Source: Synechococcus sp. CS-1325 (GTDB taxonomy: Bacteria > Cyanobacteriota > Cyanobacteriia > PCC-6307 > Cyanobiaceae). From it: a stretch of DNA of 64,000 nucleotides. Below the pieces are notes generated by a model, which did not search any database, was not told the origin of the DNA, and worked only from the letters and a program-made list of their open reading frames with translations. Positions 60,073 through 64,000 of this stretch are shown piece by piece (the stretch's first letter is position 1; the number at the start of each line of letters is the position of its first letter). The translations under genes and the position numbers were made by a program. The stretch is from contig JAHLYW010000046.1 of assembly GCA_025128135.1 (NCBI GenBank), positions 124,001 through 188,000 on the forward strand, in the 5' to 3' direction.

Positions 60073-61212
60073 ATGGCAACCAAAGGCCCGGCGGCACCGA
60101 TCGCGAGCATCGGCGTTCCGACCGAAATCAAGCGCGATGAGCAACGGGTGGCCCTCACTCCCGACGGGGTGAGGGAGCTGGTCTCGAATGGCCTGGAAGT
60201 GCTTGTCCAGGCTGGCGCGGGCACCGGGGCAGGCATCAGCGATGCGCACTACGCCACGGCCGGCGCCCGCCTGGTGAGCCGTGAGGAGGCCTGGTCCGCT
60301 CACCTGGTCGTCAAGGTGAAGGAACCGCAGCGGGAGGAGTTCGATCTTCTCCGCGACGACCTGGTGCTGTTCACCTACCTCCATCTGGCGGCCTACCCGG
60401 AGGTGGGCCGTGCCCTGCTCGAGGCCGGCACCACCGGGGTGGCCTACGAAACGGTGCAACTCGACAACGGCAACCTTCCCCTGCTCGCTCCGATGAGCGA
60501 AATCGCCGGTCGGCTGGCGGCGCAGGTGGGAGCCCATCTGCTCGAGAAACCCCACGGCGGCCGAGGGGTGCTGATCGGAGGCTGCACCGGCGTGCGTCCC
60601 GCCCGCGTCGTGGTGCTCGGAGCCGGCACGGTGGGATGGAACGCGGCCAGGCTGGCGGCGGCCATGGATGCCGAGGTGCTGCTGCTGGATCACACCCCGC
60701 AGCGACTGCGCAACCTCGAAACCGACCGCTGCGGCCGTCTGGTCAGCCTGGTGAGCAGCCGCGGCCTGATCGAGCGGCTGGTGCCGAGCGCCGATCTGCT
60801 GATCGGGGCCGTGCTCACCCCCGGCGGCCGGGCACCGACCCTGGTGGAGGAAGACCTGGTGCAGCAGATGAAGCCCGGTTCCGTGATCGTCGATGTGGCG
60901 ATCGACCAGGGGGGCTGCATCGCCACCAGCCGCGAAACCACCCATACCGATCCTGTCGTCACGATCCACGGGGTGCAGCACTACGCCGTCGGCAACATGC
61001 CCGGAGCGGTGCCCTTCACCTCCACCGAAGCCCTGGTGAGCGTCACGCTTCCCTACATCGTCGGGATCGCCGGTCGGGGACTGCTGGAGGCGGTCACTGA
61101 ACGACCCGAACTGCTCTCGGGGCTCAACACCGTCGACGGGGCGGTCTGCCACCCCGGCGTGGCCAAGGCCCTGGGGGTGCCGACCCGCCATCCCATGGCC
61201 TGCCTGCGCTGA
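60073..61212 (+). CDS. ald: Alanine dehydrogenase
   Basis: A 379-residue NAD-dependent enzyme interconverting alanine and pyruvate plus ammonia. The start is GVPTEIKRDEQRVALTPDGV, the Rossmann motif ARVVVLGAGTVGWNAARLAA, and the active-site blocks VKVKEPQREEF and HLHLAAYPEVG-like residues are present. The ATG at 60073 was chosen over one at 60055. It lies 72 bases after nadE, so NAD synthesis and an NAD user are neighbours. Confidence 0.95.
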   Translation: MATKGPAAPIASIGVPTEIKRDEQRVALTPDGVRELVSNGLEVLVQAGAGTGAGISDAHYATAGARLVSREEAWSAHLVVKVKEPQREEFDLLRDDLVLFTYLHLAAYPEVGRALLEAGTTGVAYETVQLDNGNLPLLAPMSEIAGRLAAQVGAHLLEKPHGGRGVLIGGCTGVRPARVVVLGAGTVGWNAARLAAAMDAEVLLLDHTPQRLRNLETDRCGRLVSLVSSRGLIERLVPSADLLIGAVLTPGGRAPTLVEEDLVQQMKPGSVIVDVAIDQGGCIATSRETTHTDPVVTIHGVQHYAVGNMPGAVPFTSTEALVSVTLPYIVGIAGRGLLEAVTERPELLSGLNTVDGAVCHPGVAKALGVPTRHPMACLR

Positions 61213-61231
61213 TGGTGCCCCCTCGCAACGT

Positions 61232-62326
61232 TCAACCAGCCTCCAGGGGCCGCAGGGGCACCAAGGGGCGGCTGAGTGATTCCGGCGCCAGCCCCTCCCG
61301 CAGGGCCAGCACCAGGCCGGCCGCCTCCGCGTAGCTGGCCACGGCGAGCGCCTCCAGGCCCAGGGCTTCCGCCGTGACGGACAGCAGAGAGGGATTGCCC
61401 TCAACGACGATCAGGGGGATCCCGCGCTCTGCGCAGCTGAGCACGGCCTCGCCGCCCAGGGCACCGGCCGGAGCCACCACCGCCCCGATCCGGCTGGGAT
61501 GGAGAAGATCCGCCGAGTCAACCGGTGCAGCGGCGGCGGCGAAGGCTGATCCGAGCCGGATCAGGTTTGGTGCACGGCTCAGCCCCACCAGGACACAGGC
61601 CAGAAAGGTGTGGGCCAGTTCCTCAGCGGCAGCGCGTGGATCAAGCTCCGGCTCCGGGGGCAGCGGCGCCAGGGCAGGTGCGTGGGCACAGGGCAGGCCA
61701 AGCCGCCAGCCCAGCAGGTGACTGATCACCGCCTCGGCTCCCGCCAGGGCGTCCACGCCGCTCCCCTGCCGGTAAGCCTGCAGGGCCTCACTGCCGGCCT
61801 CGTCGGGGAAACGGGTGACCACCGCGATGGCTGTTGCCCCTTCCCGGCAGAGCCGCTCGGCGCCGCGCAGCAACGTCTCGGGATGGCCCAGCTGTCCCCA
61901 GCTCGCCCCACTGCCCCCCCGGGTCAGAGCCACCTCAACCGGCTGATCGGTGATCACCACAGGGCCGATCGACAGGCCAAGGGTGGCCCTGCAGGCATCG
62001 GCGACCTGAAGATGGCGCAGCAGCAGGTCCGGCTCGATCCCCGCATCCAGCAGCAGACCCACCCGTTGGCGACGCACCGGAGCCAGGGCCAGTTCGCCCC
62101 GGGCGAAGCGGTTGAGCGCCCAGCCTTCGACGTAGTGAAAGCGAGAGTCGCTCCAGTAGAGGGCGGCTCCGTTCAGCACGTTGGGATGGCTGATCAGGCA
62201 ACCACTGGCAGCCGCCAGCAACCGGGCCGCCGGCAGCCCATCTCCGGCAAATCCACCGATGCGGCAACCGATCCCGGTCGGGATCACCAGCAGGGTGGGG
62301 AGTGGCGCCGCGGAAGCTAGGAACAC
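61232..62326 (-). CDS. DUF3326 family protein
   Basis: A 364-residue protein of the mainly cyanobacterial DUF3326 family. Conserved parts are LLVIPTGIGCRIGGFAGDGL, ISHPNVLNGAALYW and the C-terminal SRIGAVVAPAGALGGEAVLS, followed by GIPLIVVEGNP. It is soluble, Ala/Leu-rich and has no known activity. The GTG start at 62326 overlaps the end of the small ORF upstream by 10 bases, so it probably belongs to the ferredoxin/2OG group. Confidence 0.88.
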   Translation of the reverse strand: MFLASAAPLPTLLVIPTGIGCRIGGFAGDGLPAARLLAAASGCLISHPNVLNGAALYWSDSRFHYVEGWALNRFARGELALAPVRRQRVGLLLDAGIEPDLLLRHLQVADACRATLGLSIGPVVITDQPVEVALTRGGSGASWGQLGHPETLLRGAERLCREGATAIAVVTRFPDEAGSEALQAYRQGSGVDALAGAEAVISHLLGWRLGLPCAHAPALAPLPPEPELDPRAAAEELAHTFLACVLVGLSRAPNLIRLGSAFAAAAAPVDSADLLHPSRIGAVVAPAGALGGEAVLSCAERGIPLIVVEGNPSLLSVTAEALGLEALAVASYAEAAGLVLALREGLAPESLSRPLVPLRPLEAG

Positions 62327-62520
62327 AGCATGATCGCCTCGAGCCGGAGTCGCCGGCGGCCTGACTGGTGGCCGGAGCCAGCCCCTGCCGCCCCCTGCGG
62401 CTCAACGGCGGTGACGGACCAGCGCAGCGGTTCACCGTGGTGGGCCAGGGCAGCGAGAAGCTGGGGAAGCAGCGGACCCGGAGCGGCCTCCAGCCAGATC
62501 TCCAACGCTTCGAGCCTCAT
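62317..62520 (-). CDS. Small protein, unknown function
   Basis: A 67-residue ORF from the ATG at 62520 (MRLEALEIWLEAAPGPLLPQ), mostly soluble with a basic C-terminal half (HQSGRRRLRLEAIML). It sits 43 bases after the ferredoxin and overlaps the next gene by 10 bases, which supports a real coupled gene. I cannot assign a family. Confidence 0.5.
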   Translation of the reverse strand: MRLEALEIWLEAAPGPLLPQLLAALAHHGEPLRWSVTAVEPQGAAGAGSGHQSGRRRLRLEAIMLCS

Positions 62521-62563
62521 CGACAACGCGGAGTGACGGGCCGCCGGCTTCCAGAAACCCTGC

Positions 62564-62887
62564 TCACGACTGGAACTGGCCGAACTGCCGTTGATAGAGG
62601 GCATCCTCCTGACCCGCCAGCAGGTTCAGATCGCTGCGGGGATAGGACACGCACAGAAGGGCGAAACCTTCGCTCTGGAGCTCCGCCTTCACCCCCATCG
62701 CCTCTGACTGATCCACCGAGCCCGCTCGAATCCTGGCCGCGCAAGTGGTGCAGACGCCCGCACAGCAGGAACTGGGCAAGGGGACGCCCGCCAGCTCGGC
62801 CGCCGCCAGCACGGTCTGATCATCACGGCAGGGGAAGGTGTGCAGGGTGCCGCCCAGCTCGGCGACGACAGTGAAGCTTTCAGGCAT
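62564..62887 (-). CDS. [2Fe-2S] ferredoxin, second type
   Basis: A 107-residue ferredoxin with cluster ligands Cys41, Cys46 and Cys49 in SSCCAGVCTTCAARI and Cys79 in FALLCVSY. An extra Cys42 sits beside the first ligand. The surface and tail (GQEDALYQRQFGQFQS) differ from PetF, so it probably serves a different partner. The ATG at 62887 overlaps the 2OG oxygenase stop by 8 bases, and co-expression makes that protein the natural candidate partner. Confidence 0.88.
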   Translation of the reverse strand: MPESFTVVAELGGTLHTFPCRDDQTVLAAAELAGVPLPSSCCAGVCTTCAARIRAGSVDQSEAMGVKAELQSEGFALLCVSYPRSDLNLLAGQEDALYQRQFGQFQS

Positions 62888-63623
62888 GGCGGGCAGATGA
62901 GAGGGGGGTCCAGTGTTCGGGGTGGGGGGCCAGGTACTCGGAAGCAGGATTCGCTCGATCCGGTCGGGCACGGGCGCAGAGGAACAGATCGAAACTGATC
63001 GACAGGCGCACGTTCTCGCCATCCTGATTGACGGTGACGGCATGGTCGGTGCTGGCCGGGAACAGAACCAGCAGCCCAGCTTCAGGGGCCACATCCAGCC
63101 AGGGGGCATTGAGGGGATGCTCCACGGCGATCGGGCCGCCATGGCCGACACCGAGACCAGGCACCAGCTCATTCACCTGCCGGGGCGCGAACAGCCGCAA
63201 CGCACCACCGAGCCCACTGCCATCGCCATTGAGATAGAACACCGCACTGAGATGGGCATTGGGGTGGTGGTGCCGCCCCACCTCCAGACCCTGCTCGCTC
63301 ACCACTGGCCAGGCCCGCTGGATGAACAGATCCACCTGGTTCAGCTCAAAGCCGAGAGCTTCGAGGTAATGCCAGGCCTCCGCCTCCACCCGGTGGCGCA
63401 GCCAATCAAACTCCGGCAGCAGATGGACCTGCCAGACCCCGTTGAGATCACCGGTCCAGGCACAACCGGGATCGGGATTGCTGCGGGCCGAACCACGCAG
63501 CTTCAGCACCGCCTGCATCATCACGGCGGTGACAAGCGGATCTGGTCCCAGCCGGACACGACCGAGCGCCAGAGGGAACAGGGGCTGGATCTGAAGTGTC
63601 AGCTCAACCCATCGCCGAACCAC
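62880..63623 (-). CDS. 2-oxoglutarate/Fe(II) oxygenase-like protein (TIGR02466-like)
   Basis: A protein of about 247 residues resembling the TIGR02466 group of putative 2OG-Fe(II) oxygenases. The iron ligands can be read as [20 protein letters not shown] (HxD-like region) and the distal His of [20 protein letters not shown] with Arg for 2OG. The substrate is unknown. The GTG start at 63623 overlaps the atpG stop by 20 bases; no other good start lies near. The ferredoxin overlaps its 3' end. Confidence 0.75.
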   Translation of the reverse strand: MVRRWVELTLQIQPLFPLALGRVRLGPDPLVTAVMMQAVLKLRGSARSNPDPGCAWTGDLNGVWQVHLLPEFDWLRHRVEAEAWHYLEALGFELNQVDLFIQRAWPVVSEQGLEVGRHHHPNAHLSAVFYLNGDGSGLGGALRLFAPRQVNELVPGLGVGHGGPIAVEHPLNAPWLDVAPEAGLLVLFPASTDHAVTVNQDGENVRLSISFDLFLCARARPDRANPASEYLAPHPEHWTPLSSARHA

Positions 63624-64000
63624 CCACCACTTCCAGGATCTCCTGGGTGATGGCCGCCTGCCGAGCCTTGTTGTAATCAAGGGTGAGGGTCTTGGCGAGC
63701 TCCTTGGCGTTGTCGCTGGCGTTGTTCATCGCCGTCATCCGACTGGCCAGCTCGCTGGCCGCGGCCTCCTGGAGAGAACGGAGCAACTGGTTATCGAGGT
63801 AGAGCGGCAGCAGAGCATTGAGCAATTGATCCGGACTCTGCTCAAACACGAATTCAGGCTGGAGCGGCGGCACTTCGTTGACACCGGACGGGCCCTTCTC
63901 GACAGCAAGCTGGCCTTCACGGGTGGTGAGTCGAAAGATCTCGTCGTCCTGGGCAGCGATCCCCTGGGGATCCAGGGGTAGCAGGGTCTGGGCGACGGGA
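63604..64000 (-). CDS. atpG: ATP synthase gamma subunit, 3' part (5' end outside window)
   Basis: The C-terminal 131 residues of the central-stalk gamma subunit. The end block is [20 protein letters not shown], then [20 protein letters not shown], which is diagnostic. The upstream part in the window ([20 protein letters not shown]) carries the insert typical of cyanobacterial and plastid gamma, which is linked to redox or light control. The start codon is beyond base 64000. Confidence 0.95.
   Translation of the reverse strand, partial: PVAQTLLPLDPQGIAAQDDEIFRLTTREGQLAVEKGPSGVNEVPPLQPEFVFEQSPDQLLNALLPLYLDNQLLRSLQEAAASELASRMTAMNNASDNAKELAKTLTLDYNKARQAAITQEILEVVGGSAMG

Overview
The window is a GC-rich, densely packed chromosomal segment of a cyanobacterium, most likely a picocyanobacterium of the Cyanobium / alpha-Synechococcus type. 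Direct signs are a complete kaiABC clock, psbV (cytochrome c550), petF, ftrV, an NblS-type histidine kinase, a photosystem II S4-domain protein, PSRP-3/Ycf65, and several families known almost only from cyanobacteria (DUF1825, DUF1818, DUF2811, DUF3326). HIP1-type GCGATCGC octamers are also present. No insertion sequence, prophage, CRISPR array or defence island was seen. The content is core genome, and most neighbours overlap or sit within 30 bases of each other.

Layout. 1-8.7 kb: a partial GT4 glycosyltransferase, a PlsC-like acyltransferase, a WbuC-type cupin, an exported Mn-type superoxide dismutase, an amine oxidase, pyrF, tyrS, DUF1825, and an overlapping HhH / GIY-YIG pair. 8.8-19.1 kb: pepA and two small proteins, then a long minus-strand run (secreted unknown, purC, bamA, lpxC, fabZ, lpxA, lpxB, exported msrA) that joins lipid A synthesis to outer-membrane assembly. 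19.1-26.3 kb: purD and nblS, the TGATG-coupled kaiA-kaiB with kaiC, and divergent rplU-rpmA. 26.3-33 kb: a methyltransferase, a queuosine-precursor transporter, truB, yebC, nagB, a SpoIID-like protein and RNase Z. 33-45 kb: psbV, petF, prmA, serA, the PSII S4 protein, tRNA-Val(GAC), murD, an EVE protein, DUF2811, DUF1818, rpoZ, an Hsp70-like protein, a TPR-like protein and ftrV. 45-53 kb: pyrR, gpmI, secG, exported msrB, groL/groS under a CIRCE element, atpD-atpC and PSRP-3. 53-64 kb: a HAD protein, pepP, a DUF21/CBS protein, a GTPase, nadD, nadE, ald, DUF3326, a small ORF, a second ferredoxin, a 2OG oxygenase and the 3' part of atpG.

How the parts work together. The window supplies the circadian oscillator, the outer-membrane biogenesis set, part of photosynthetic electron transfer (PsbV, PetF, FtrV), chaperonin with its heat-shock operator, ATP synthase subunits, and NAD synthesis beside an NAD-dependent alanine dehydrogenase. 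Three oxidative-damage enzymes (SOD, MsrA, MsrB) all carry export signals, which suggests a repair layer outside the cytoplasm.

The least ordinary features are a recurring set of short tandem duplications (13-18 bp units) inside genes and at stop codons; a cluster of DnaA-box-like 9-mers in the only sizeable gene-free stretch; two conserved genes (truB and the HAD gene) with no ATG/GTG/TTG upstream of their conserved N-terminal motif; a terminator that ends one base before the start codon of the next gene; and the overlapping HhH/GIY-YIG pair. No clearly new multi-gene system is present.
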